From Begonia masoniana (lineage: Eukaryota; Streptophyta; Magnoliopsida; Cucurbitales; Begoniaceae), in assembly GCA_022432975.1 (NCBI GenBank), contig CM039512.1, positions 2,714,519 through 2,778,518 on the forward strand: a DNA stretch of 64,000 nucleotides, read 5' to 3'. The notes under the pieces were generated by a model. It was not told where the DNA came from, made no database searches, and saw nothing but the letters and a program-made list of their open reading frames with translations. Positions 39,088 through 49,192 of this stretch are shown piece by piece. Position 1 is the stretch's first letter, and every line of letters begins with the position of its first letter. Position numbers and translations under genes: made by a program.

Positions 39088-39893
39088 AGAATTAAAAAGG
39101 CGCTCAATAGGAATAAGAAGATGCGCTTAAACTGCAGAAGCATGGAGTCTATGTTATGGTGTAATATAAGGATCATAATTGATGAACTTTAAATGATGTA
39201 TATGCTGCCTTCTGGAAGTTCGATACCTTAATAATTGTTTCTTCCCTCAGTTTAGCGAGAGAAATAGAGAGATTAAGAGCGTAATAAAGTGGCGAGTACA
39301 ACGACACAGTAAACAGAGATTGTATTCATTTCCAGCAAACTTCCAATCCTGCACAAAATAAATTTTCCGGGACTTCGAAAATACAACGCCTAAAATGCGG
39401 CAAATTGACAGGAGCTGAAGCCTTTTAAAAAACAGGTAATATCAAAATCCATAAACACAGCTAAGCGTGGGAGTTTAGGAAACCCTAGATCGGGATCAAA
39501 ATAAGGAAAGGAGTGGGAGAGGAATGCGAACCTAGGAGTAGGAAGGGTGTCGGAATTGGGATATCTACCCGCCGTTCTAGAACAGCTCCAGACGATCTTT
39601 TCACCCTCTTCTTCTCAGAAGCTTGTGATTTCTTCATCCTCCTCCCTTCTTCTTCTCTCTCTCTCAGAGAGATTTGAAATTGAGGAAGAGAAGATGGAGA
39701 AAATGGAGAGAGAGAGAGACCCAATCGTTGCTACTGCTCGCTCCAAATTGAAAGCAATGATAGCTCTCGCTAATAATAGCTTGCCGCATCGTACTTGCAT
39801 CTAGTAAATTATCACTACGTATGCGTTTTTTTTCGCTCTTCAACCTTAAAATATTGAATTTAACGATCCAAACCTTAAATATTAATAACATAA
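39082..39893 (-). pseudogene. Duplicated SEC62 first exon and flanks
   Basis: Copy of 37155-37975: part of intron 1, exon 1 (about 39637-39533 on the minus strand), 5' flank, MULE junction and first bases of the MULE end. It differs mainly by one- or two-base insertions and deletions, for example CTACCCGCCGTTCTAGAAC against CTACCGCCGTTTAGAAC, so the exon frame is changed near its end. No other SEC62 exon follows it. It sits between two parts of the 51-bp repeat. It would not make SEC62. Confidence 0.85.
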
Positions 39894-40366
39894 CAGAATT
39901 TAGCCTAGAGCGGACAGACCCTTAAAAGCACAGTTCATCCATTCAAGAATTTAGCCTAGAACGGACGGACTCTCTTAAGTAAAGTCCGTCTGTTTTTTAA
40001 CTTAGGGTTTGAGAGGACGGTCATGACCATCCAAGAGTGCGTCCGTTCTCTTAATTATATCAGTCCAGAGAGCTTTTCAAAGCTATTCGCACGAAGAAAA
40101 CTCTCGGGATCAATTTTCTCTCCAACTTCCGGTAATTTTTTTTGCATAAATTCGACCGAAACTTACTACAGGGTATAACTTTATCGTTTTTAAATTACTT
40201 AGTTCGATTTTTAGGTAACAAATTTGATATATCCCAATTTTTCATAGAGAGGAGGGTCACCATCGTCGGACAGTGCGTCTGATCTCTCGGTTTTCACAAA
40301 GAGGAGGGTAAACACCCTCGGACAGTGCGTTCGACCTCAAGAGAAGACGGTCAGCACCCTCAGAGA

Positions 40367-41814
40367 TAGGGGTGTGCAAACCGAACCGGAACCGGTGAAC
40401 CGAACCGGAACCGGTGATTTAGGTTCGGTTTTCACCGGTTTTTAGCATAGGAAAACCGAAGTCCGGTTTGGCATGTCTCAAAACCGGCCACTTCGGTTCG
40501 GTTATCGGTTTGGCTTGGTGAAACCGAGCAAAACCGAAACCGAACCGTTGATTAAAATGAGGATGAAGACTGAACACTGAACACTGAAGAGCGAAGCCGA
40601 AGCCGAAGCGAGTGCGAAGACCTAATCGCGATTCTTCAACTGCGACTGCGACTGCGACGACTAGAGACCCGGCAAGACAAGGACGATCCGACGAGGCGAC
40701 GGCGAGGCGACGACTCTACTCTCAGTCTCTGCTATCGAGTATCGAGTATCGACGACGACAGAGAGCACTGGGTATGTGCTATGCTTTGTGTTTGACTAGA
40801 GATTCCGTTTTTGTGTTTGACAGAGAGCAAAATCAATGATTTTGCTCTCTGTAAAAAAATCACAGAGAGCAAAATTGCTCTCTGTCGTTTGTTCACAGAG
40901 AGCAATTTTGCTCTCTGTAATAAAAGTAAACCACAGATTGGATCCGTGGGAATATTCTGTTTTTTATTGTTGTAATACATTTTGTTTAAGGAAGAGGGCG
41001 TAAGATTGATCCGTGGGAAGGGGATTGGGGAGAAAGGAAGTAGAAGCCTCGAGGTAGATTAATGATTTTTGTATGCTGCTGACCAAATGCCAACATGAAA
41101 GGATAGAAAACTGTTATGAGATCCGTTCTGGCGAATTCAGGTCAGAGTGTAGTTCAAGTCATTCCAATCTTCAATTTGATCAAAGAAAGCAGAAGCCATG
41201 ACCCCATTTACAAGCAAGGAAGCAACCAAACGATTGGAACAAAAACCTCCTTCCTGAATTTCAAATTCAGGTCTCTCAACATCAGTCGAAGGCCATGCCA
41301 TCAAATCCAAGCACTCAGTCTTTTCAAACTCAGAATTTGGAAGGCAAAAACAAGGGAGCCTCGATGTTTCTGTCGAGTGAATGAGACAGAGGCAGCTGCA
41401 TCAACATTTATATCAACACTAATATTCAAGGTATCGACAACTCTATTGTGCATGACAGTGCTGTAAAAAGATGGTTGATCCAGGAGTAAGATTATATTTT
41501 GGAGATGTTTTTTATTGTTGTAATACATTTTTTTTTAAGGAAGAGGGCGTAAGATTGATCCGTGGGAAGGGGATTGGGGAGAAGGGGATTCTGTTTTCGT
41601 TAATACATTTGTTTTTTAATTATTTAATTTTTTAAAAAAATAGGTTGTAAAACCGAAACCGAACCGAAACTGAACCGAAACTTTAGGTTCGGTTTAGGTT
41701 CGGTTTTGGTGTGCTCCAAAACCGGTTTCGGTTCGGCAAATCCAAAACCGAAACCGATCGGTTCGGTTTGGATCTTCCCCAAAACCGAACCGAAACCGGT
41801 TTTGCACACCCCTA
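40367..41814. mobile_element. Non-autonomous hAT element, nested in the MULE
   Basis: 1448 bp with terminal inverted repeats TAGGGGTGTGCAAA at both ends and a perfect 8-bp target duplication CTCAGAGA (40359-40366 and 41815-41822). Both subterminal regions are packed with ACCGAACC/GGTTCGGTT words, as in hAT elements. There is no transposase. The inside holds a simple GCGACGACT-rich part, three palindromes (40820-40918), a 78-bp direct repeat (about 40960-41035 and 41508-41585) and an unidentified minus-strand open stretch at about 41147-41370 that could be captured gene sequence. Confidence 0.93.
40820..40918. repeat. Cluster of three palindromes inside the hAT element
   Basis: ACAGAGAGCAAAATCA pairs with TGATTTTGCTCTCTGT at 40820-40852. 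ACAGAGAGCAAAATTGCTCT and four more bases at 40862-40885 is the exact reverse complement of 40895-40918, and each is itself almost palindromic. Confidence 0.9.
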
Positions 41815-42074
41815 CTCAGAGAGTGCGTCTGATCACTCGTTTTTCATAGAGAGGAAGGTCATCACCCTCCGACAGTGTGTTCGACCTCGAGAGAGGATGG
41901 TCAGCACCCTCAGAGAGTGCATCTGATCTCTCGTTTTTCATAAAGAGGACGGTCATCACCCTCCGAGAGTACGTCCGATCTCGAGAGAGGACGGTCACCA
42001 CCCTCTGAGAGTGCGTCTTATCACCAAATTTTCTTTTTGTATTTTACAGATTATTCGAATCGCCGTATACTGAA

Positions 42075-43178
42075 ATGGTTGAGAGATTACTTGATAGGCA
42101 AAAGGGTGGACCTTCGGAACGTTGGGCACCTTCAACGTCTTCACAGGCCGGACTGTCAAACTGGCCAGTGAGGCCGCCACCGTCGAACCGGCCAGAGTTT
42201 TATTCTATTGAATATCGCAGCGTGGCTTGTGAAGAGCAGTTCCAACTGGATTTGTTACACCAATCAGTTGCGCTTTCGAAGTATGTTGATTTTACAGGTT
42301 TGGAGTCCTTGGGCATACAAGAGATGTTCGACAGAATCGGCCTGCAAGGGGTGTACAATATGCAGGGCGATAGCTGTGACCGAATTGTTCACCTATTCTA
42401 TGCGAACATGAGCTTTTCTAGGAGGTTGGGAACTATAAAGATGTACGTCTTGGGAGGTTGCGATTACTCCAGAGACGGTCAATCAGTTAATTGGGTTTGC
42501 CGGAGTAAGGGCGGATAGATACTACCAAACAGTCCGGAACTATCCTTTCATCGGAACAGTCGAGGAAACAGAGTTCTTAAGACTAATTAATCGAAACACT
42601 GACATTGTGGGGTCCCTTAAGCCGAGAGCTAGAGACTTGAACGCAAAAGCTCGCGTAGTCCATAACATGGTGTGTCACACCCTTTTACTGTGGTATGGAC
42701 ATAGAGATCTCGTTAACTTCATGGATCTCTACGTGATGGAGAAGCTGTACAGCTGTAGGATGTTCGACCCCGACTTTGTGATTTTAAGTCACATGTGTGA
42801 GATCGAGTAGACACGAAACGAAAACCTGCCCTACGGTGTGTTGATTGTGCAGATTGTCTAGCATTTTGAGATTCAGTTACCATCTGGAGAGCATATGCGA
42901 AAACAGTGGTCAGTGAGGTTTTTGGCAATATTCATTTGATTAGGATAGGCCTCGTTGAAACAGACGAGATATGGATGTCCAGGGGAGATGAGGGGGCCTC
43001 CCAGGATGACGTTCATATAGAGCAGCCTACGACCACAACGCTCCCAGAGACTAGTAGGGCGAATATAGTCTCTCTCGCAAACAAAGTTGATCGGGTCGAG
43101 GAGAGGCTGACGGAGGTGGTGGACTCCATTAAACAGATGATGAACTATCAAAGAGATATGTTCGACTACCAGAGATGA
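42075..43178 (+). pseudogene. MULE accessory gene, putative plant transposon protein domain, broken
   Basis: Starts with ATG 42075 just after a possible 5' UTR intron acceptor (TTTTACAG). The first open part has YRSVACEEQFQLDLL, LESLGIQEMFDRIGLQGVY and HLFYANMSFSRRLG. Reading then continues in another frame (ITPETVNQLIGFAGVRADRY), then SLKPRARDLNAKARVVHNM, stops at TAG 42808-42810, and goes on with LPYGVLIVQIV and RIGLVETDEIW to a coiled-coil-like end (VDRVEERLTEVVDSIKQMMN) at 43178. The order FYANM, ADRYY, RARVVHNMVCHTLL, LPYGVL matches the 'putative plant transposon protein' domain common in plant transposon ORFs (recalled). At least two frameshifts and one or two stops. Function unknown. 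Confidence 0.65.
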
Positions 43179-43336
43179 ACGAGGCAGATCATCCTGGATT
43201 GAATGGGGGGTTATGACGAGGATGGCTAACAGATGAGGGACGATGACGATGGTCAAGCAAAGGAGGGCGATGAGAACGACTCCCAACCTATGGAGGACGA
43301 TGATGAGGACGTCTAACCAATGCCTGACGATGATGC

Positions 43337-44130
43337 AGGTACATTTCAACTCATTTTTCGATTTATTATTTTCATTATAACTATTATTTTCTAATATAAC
43401 TTTCATTGCGTGCAGATAGGAGATGAGGGACTACCTGTGAAGAGGAAGTCCAACCGGAGTATACTTTATAATTCAATTTGATGGACACTAGTTTGATGTA
43501 CAGTAGTTTGATGTACTGTACTTAGTTGAATACTGTAAACTTCTAGAACTGATGCACTTAGTTTGATTTACTTACTGTAATTGGATGCACTATAGTATGT
43601 ATTTTAGTTAGATTTATTTTAGTTTGATGTATTTTAGTTGGATACACTTGATGTTTGATGCAAAATACTTGTCGTGTTTGGGTAGTCGAATATACAGGAT
43701 GATACTAGCTATGGGGAAGTCAAAAAACAAAGGAAACTTTGTCCAATCGTAAGTACATTCCAACTCATTTTTCTCATTATTATTTTTATTATAATTATTA
43801 TTTTCTAATATAACTTTCATTACGTGCAGACTGGAGATGATGGACTACCAGAATGATGGGGGCATTGATGACGGCCAAGCAATAGAAGGCGATAAGGACG
43901 ACTCCCGCCGTAGTATATTTTGATGTATATTAGTTTGATGAACAGTAATTGGATGCACTGTAGTTTGACGTACTTTAATTTAGTTGGATGATGTATATTT
44001 CTAGAACTGATGCACTTTATGTTGGATGGTGTAAACTTATAGTTACATTTATTTTTGTTGGATGCACTTGATTTTTGGTGGAAAATACTGGACATGTTTG
44101 GGTAGTCAAATATGCAGGATGATACTAGCT
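43337..44130. repeat. Diverged direct duplication between the two MULE genes
   Basis: GTACATTTCAACTCATTTTT through ATATAACTTTCATTGCGTGC (43340-43416) recurs at about 43752-43828. The following TAGTTTGATG(T/A) block ending GATGATACTAGCTAT recurs about 430 bp on. Non-coding filler in the convergent intergenic region of the MULE. Confidence 0.75.
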
Positions 44131-44282
44131 ATAGAAGAGTTAAAAAACAAAGAAAATTCTGCCAAAATTTCTAATTTTTTCTCACTTGTGAAAAGAAATT
44201 GAAAAATTGGACGGAATTTTATTTGTTTTTTGACTCCCCTATAGTTAGTATCATCATGCATATTTGACTACCTAAACAGTTA
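44097..44282. repeat. Hairpin between convergent MULE genes
   Basis: TTTGGGTAGTCAAATATGCA and GATGATACTA on the left pair with TAGTATCATCATGCATATTT and GACTACCTAAAC on the right. The arms are about 80-90 bp around a short centre. It could end transcription from both sides or be a small foldback insertion. Confidence 0.8.
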
Positions 44283-44633
44283 TAGTATTAAACATCAAAT
44301 TAACAAAATTATCATATAAAATTTACATACTAATTGTTAGCTCTCATTACAAAATAATTTGAAGTTGAAATGAATTGTACATCAAATTAATTTACAACAA
44401 ACAAAATGCATAAAATAAAGCTGCTCCAGAATGTCCTCGTCATCGCCTAAGATCCATCATTCTATTCCATAACCGCGTGTAGTAGATTCCTACACGTAAT
44501 GACAATTATATTAGAACATAATAATCTTAGTTTGTTTATAGAATAATGGGAAAAAATATACCTGAGTCCCGTCAAATGTGTGGAAACTCATATATATGTC
44601 ACGTGAAGCAACAACACCTGAATTGGATCTCCT

Positions 44634-46559
44634 TTAAGGACATGTGCAACTGTTATGCCCTTGACGCCGACATTTACCATACGACATCGTAGACTTCTTC
44701 CTAGAAATTATCGACGTAGAAGGCTTATCGACATCGCACACTCTTTTCTTTTTCAGCCTACCAGGTTGGGGCATTCTCTCAGGTGGAATATGAACGAAAT
44801 TTTCCACCGGCTCTCTCATGAAATAAATGCATGGAATTGCATGAACACATGAGATTCCAGTAAGCTTCCACCTCCAACATGCGCACACACCTTCATTCAG
44901 GTCAACGACATATTGTTCGTTGCCATTGCTGAGCTCAAACCGTGCATCCCCCTCTAACTCAGCACTCCAACTGTGAGCTGCCTCTTTGAGATTCTCTAGC
45001 TTTTTCTTAATCTTAGGACACAGGACATCGTTTGACTCGAGCATCTCTTCGTATTTTTTTACAATTCGAGTCATCATGGTCTTTCGAATCATCTCGAACA
45101 TGGTCAGGAATAGTTTGTCCCTAGCCGAAAATATTGCTGAATTGAAAGACTCAGATAAATTGTTCAAGTACAAGTTGCACATGAGAATTAGCAAAAATGC
45201 ATGAGTAGCCCAACAACTATGTGGTGTTCGTCAAAGCCATGCGTGGGTATCCTTGTTGAGCTTATACACTTTTTTCATTGCTATCTCAAAATATTCCTTT
45301 ATGGTTGTCCTTGCTGTATTCCACATCGCATCTCTATACGCTATGCCCCGAAATCGTCTTTTGAAGTTTACATACATATGTCTTTGGTAGAAACGGTGTT
45401 CAGCTAAACCAAATGTGTCGTCCACATCAGCCAACGACCCCTGAAATTTTAAAGAAAAACAGACTCATCATAAAACAATATAACTACAACGCCCGAATAA
45501 TAATAATAGTAATAATAATATATACTCTTTGTCGATCCGACAAATGTTCATCCTTGTCCACGGTCAATGCCTAAATCGTCCTGCAATAACTCCAAAAACC
45601 ACATCCATGAATCCTTTCATTCTGTCTCCACGTTGGCAACGACACTGAGATATACGCCATTGTTGCCATCAATACTTATGGATGTGAGTAATTGGTCGGG
45701 GCAAGAGCCTTTCAGATGACATTTATCTAAACATATAATAGGTATGCCCTGTTCCAGCAAACCTGCCACACAAGTAACCATACATATGTACATTTTTTCA
45801 AATATCATATTTTCATCTTGCCCCTCACCCACCACGTAACCATTTATTTTCACTGTACTGCCTGGATTTGATCTAAATATTTCTTCTAAGTACGAACGCA
45901 GTAGTTTGAATTGTTCTTCGCACCTCCCGTAATTAGGTTCTTTAACTTCGCTTCTTCCTTTTCCCGCAAGACTTTGCTTAATGTTCACCTTATGTTCTTT
46001 CCTCTCTGTCTCGATAATATCAAGAATGAGCTACTCAAGTTGACTTTTAAACCTTTCTGAATAATACATTGCCAACCACTTTGTCGAAGCGTGTCAATTA
46101 TCAAGTGTCCTAACACAGTTGTGATCATTACAGTAGGACTTTATTTGGAAGGTCAACTCATTTTGCATGACCGAAGCATGCAGATGCCAATTACAATCTC
46201 CTCCTTGACATTTTCCATGAGCCTCTTCTTCTCACTTTTAACAAATTTGATATCAAATCCTTTTTTCAAAGCATAATCTCGTATTTTGTCTCTAATGGCT
46301 TTAAAGAACTATATTATCCACCCAATGCAAAATCACCTGAATTTTCTGCCCTTACTTGTATGCTTTGTGTTCCGTCATCATCCGAATTAAACGGTTCACG
46401 AAGCTCATCGTCTAAAGTTTGCGATATTGAATGCACCTGTATTTCTCCCTTACCTTCTAAGTGATCAAATCGTTGAATATTACCGTATATGGGAGCGTGC
46501 TCCTCCATATATCACTCTATGTTCGCAGGCTCATCTGTATCAACCAATCTCTCAGCCAT
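44634..46559 (-). pseudogene. MURA-type MULE transposase, broken
   Basis: Cut-and-paste transposase remains, read from ATG 46559 leftward. After 15 codons there is an in-frame TGA, then MEEHAPIYGNIQRF. Further parts in changing frames: an N-terminal MuDR-like region; the transposase core with IPIICLDKCHLKGSCPDQLL near 45720 (the CHLKG block is typical); AEHRFYQRHMYVNFKRRFRG near 45380; SESFNSAIFSARDKLFLTM near 45120; a SWIM zinc finger (CACWRWKLTGISCVHA) near 44860; and a CCHC knuckle at the end (KCRRQGHNSCTC). Several stops and frameshifts make it inactive. The domain order is standard for MULE transposases. Confidence 0.9.
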
Positions 46560-47466
46560 TTATGACGAATATCTGCAAATTTTATTAAGGACTCGAAAAA
46601 TCAACTCAATTCGAAAATTTGAAGCAAACAATTCAAAATCGAAACAAATCAACTCAGAATTGATACATAACCTGGAACAATTTTGGTCGAGTCGTCAGAG
46701 AAAAGAGCACAACGTTGGATTAAAAATCTGGAGATCGGACGCACTGTCCGAGGGTGTTGACCGTCCTCTCTGTAAAAAATTGGGATATCTCAAATTTGTT
46801 ACCTAAAAATTGAACCAAATAATTTAAAAACGATAAAGTCATACCCTGGAGTAAGTTTCGGTTGAATTTATGCAAAAAAATTGAGGGAAGTTGGAGAAAA
46901 AATCAATTCCAAGAGTTTTCTTCGCCCGAATAGTTTCGGAAAGCTCTTTGAACTGATATAATTGAGAGAACGGATACATCCTTGGACGGTCATGACCGTT
47001 CCTCTCTAGCCCTAAGTTAAAAAACAGACGGAATCTACTTAAGAGAGTCCATCCGTTCTAGGCTAAATTCTAGAACGGATTGTGCTTTTAAGGGACTATC
47101 CGTTCTAGGCTAAATTCTCGAACGGACAGAATGTCTTTTGCAAGAGTCCGTCCGTTCTATGGACCAGACTGACTCTATTTTCAAGAATCTGTCCGGTCTA
47201 CGGTAAACTTCCGGAACAGACAGTGATAGGACGTCGCCAATATTTGTTTTGTTACGTTATTAATACTTTAAGGTTTGTATCAGACTGACTCTATTTTCAA
47301 GAATCTGTCCGGTCTACGGTAAACTTCCGGAACAGACAGTGATAGGACGTCGCCAATATTTGTTTTGTTACGTTATTAATACTTTAAGGTTTGTATCGTC
47401 AAATTTGATACTTTAAGGTTTGAATTGAAAAAAACGTATACTTTGATATCTAAAGTGGTAATTTTC
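46535..47466. repeat. Right terminal inverted repeat of the MULE
   Basis: Matches the left end in inverted orientation from the terminus at 47466 inward to the transposase start codon. It includes a perfect 116-bp tandem duplication (47165-47280 and 47281-47396) not present at the left end. Confidence 0.85.
47165..47396. repeat. Perfect 116-bp tandem duplication
   Basis: CAGACTGACTCTATTTTCAA starts at 47165 and 47281; the two units appear identical. It lies within the right MULE terminal repeat. Confidence 0.95.
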
Positions 47467-47681
47467 CTTGTATTTATTATACCTAGCTTTTAATAACAAA
47501 ATAATAAGACTTTTGTTTGGCTAGAACAGGAGCTTTGGTTCGATTTAATTTAAAAAAAGCAAATTTTAGAATCTAGACAGAATGTTCTTCGTTTGGTCAT
47601 TGGTTCAAAATAAAAATAAAATCCAATGATCACAGTAATTGATAATCATTTGTTAAAAAAACATAACAAATAATATTATAT
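47467..47681. other. Flank between MULE and the tandem duplication
   Basis: Short AT-rich spacer. It begins with the right copy of the MULE target duplication (CTTGTATTTA). Confidence 0.5.
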
Positions 47682-49192
47682 TTTTTAAAAAAATTTACCG
47701 CATATTATGAGAATATAATTTAAAATTTTTCGTAAATTTTAAGTACTTATAATTTTTTAAATAATATTTTATAAAACAAACGTAAAATATTATAATAAAT
47801 CGCAGCAAGCCTTGGAAAATCAAGAAATCTTGTAGATTAGCTTTTAATGATGTCTTAAAAATTTCAATAAAATTCAATTACTAGTCCGTAAATAAAAATT
47901 CACCATCACCACCCTATCTCAAATCTCTCGCTGTCTGCAACTCCTTCGCATTCCATGGTGTTGAGGGAGGAAGCCATAGGATCGGCAATGATGACGTCGC
48001 TTGCAGCTTCAAACGCCGTTGTCTACAAGGATGCTAAGCTTCAGATTCAGAAATTTCATTGGTTCCGCTCTTTCACAAGCAGAAATGATTACTTCGCCTC
48101 TCCTCTGTTGCTTCTTCTCTCTTCCCACCTTCACCTCTCTCCCTTACCAACAAGCCTGAATCTGGAATTTCTCGGTTTCTGATTCATGGCGATGATGTTT
48201 TCAGGAAAAGAAAAGCTTACCACCCGTTGTTTTATCTTTCTTCTTCTACTTGCATTGCTTTTGCAGTTGAAAAAGATTCGTCGCAATTTGAGATAGACCC
48301 AGAAAAGGCCAGGGAAGCCCTTCAAGATCTTGACCAGCAACTCGAATCGCTCTCCGAGAAACAACGGAGAACTCCTAAGATTAAGCGTAAACTCTCAATT
48401 CTTTTTTCGCTGATTTATTTCTTAATTTTATTATATTTTTTAAAAAAATTTACCGCATATTATGAGAATATAATTTAAAATTTTTCGTAAATTTTAAGTA
48501 CTTATAATTTTTTAAATAATATTTTATAAAACAAACGTAAAATATTATAATAAATCGCAGCAAGCCTTGGAAAATCAAGAAATCTTGTAGATTAGCTTTT
48601 AATGATGTCTTAAAAATTTCAATAAAATTCAATTACTAGTCCGTAAATAAAAATTCACCATCACCACCCTATCTCAAATCTCTCGCTGTCTGCAACTCCT
48701 TCGCATTCCATGGTGTTGAGGGAGGAAGCCATAGGATCGGCAATGATGACGTCGCTTGCAGCTTCAAACGCCGTTGTCTACAAGGATGCTAAGCTTCAGA
48801 TTCAGAAATTTCATTGGTTCCGCTCTTTCACAAGCAGAAATGATTACTTCGCCTCTCCCTCTGTTGCTTCTTCTCTCTTCCCACCTTCACCTCTCTCCCT
48901 TACCAACAAGCCTGAATCTGGAATTTCTCGGTTTCTGATTCATGGCGATGATGTTTTCAGGAAAAGAAAAGCTTACCACCCGTTGTTTTATCTTTCTTCT
49001 TCTACTTGCATTGCTTTTGCAGTTGAAAAAGATTCGTCGCAATTTGAGATAGACCCAGAAAAGGCCAGGGAAGCCCTTCAAGATCTTGACCAGCAACTCG
49101 AATCGCTCTCCGAGAAACAACGGAGAACTCCTAAGATTAAGCGTAAACTCTCAATTCTTTTTTCGCTGATTTATTTCTTAATTTTATTATAT
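47682..49192. repeat. 755-bp tandem duplication carrying a first exon
   Basis: Copy 1 (about 47682-48436) and copy 2 (about 48437-49192) differ by one base seen (copy 1 lacks a C in TTCGCCTCTCCCTCTG). The junctions share the word ATTATATTTTT. Each unit contains an AT-rich upstream part and the complete first exon of the small chloroplast-type gene. Confidence 0.95.
47955..48386 (+). pseudogene. Extra first-exon copy of the chimeric chloroplast-type gene
   Basis: Same start (MVLREEAIGSAMMTSLAA) and splice donor (AAGC/GTAAAC at 48386) as the intact exon at 48710, but a one-base deletion near 48104 shifts the frame after SRNDYFASP. No own second exon follows. If used with the downstream exon it would not give the full protein. 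It could act as an alternative 5' exon. Confidence 0.8.

Larger units (their letters stand above)
40247..42022. repeat. Diverged subterminal repeats of the MULE, about seven units of 41-50 bp
   Basis: Units of the form GAGAGGACGGTCA, then CACCCTC, GAGAGTGCGTC and GATCTC lie at 40247-40366 and 41815-42022. The hAT element splits the third. The right end of the MULE has only one unit (about 46730-46785), so the left side has been amplified. Confidence 0.8.
37882..47466. mobile_element. Mutator-like element (MULE), decayed, with nested insertions
   Basis: The left end (GTAAATTATCAC) and right end (reverse complement GAAAATTACCAC) start long inverted repeats that share CAAACCTTAAA, AACATAACAAA-like words, ATTGGCG, CCTATCAC, GTCCATAGAACGGAC, GAGAATTTAGCCTAGA, CTTAAAAGCACA, TTTTTTAACTTAGGG and more. 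The minus strand encodes MURA-type transposase remains. The plus strand encodes a second transposon gene in convergent orientation. The left repeat is enlarged by a satellite, a SEC62 fragment and a hAT insertion. Without these the repeats are roughly 0.9 kb and reach the start codons of both genes. Both genes are broken, so the copy is not autonomous. Confidence 0.88.

Noticed and set aside
39485..39804. Open frames on both strands around 39.5-39.8 kb
   Set aside because: These are the duplicated SEC62 first exon and its antisense; no independent gene.
40621..40850. Arg/Ala/Thr-rich plus-strand frame in the hAT element
   Set aside because: Arises from simple GCGACGACT-type repeats; no domain.
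42873..43406. 177-codon minus-strand frame opposite the MULE plus gene
   Set aside because: Antisense of the acidic, GA-rich tail of the plus gene; hydrophobic low-complexity translation typical of a shadow frame.
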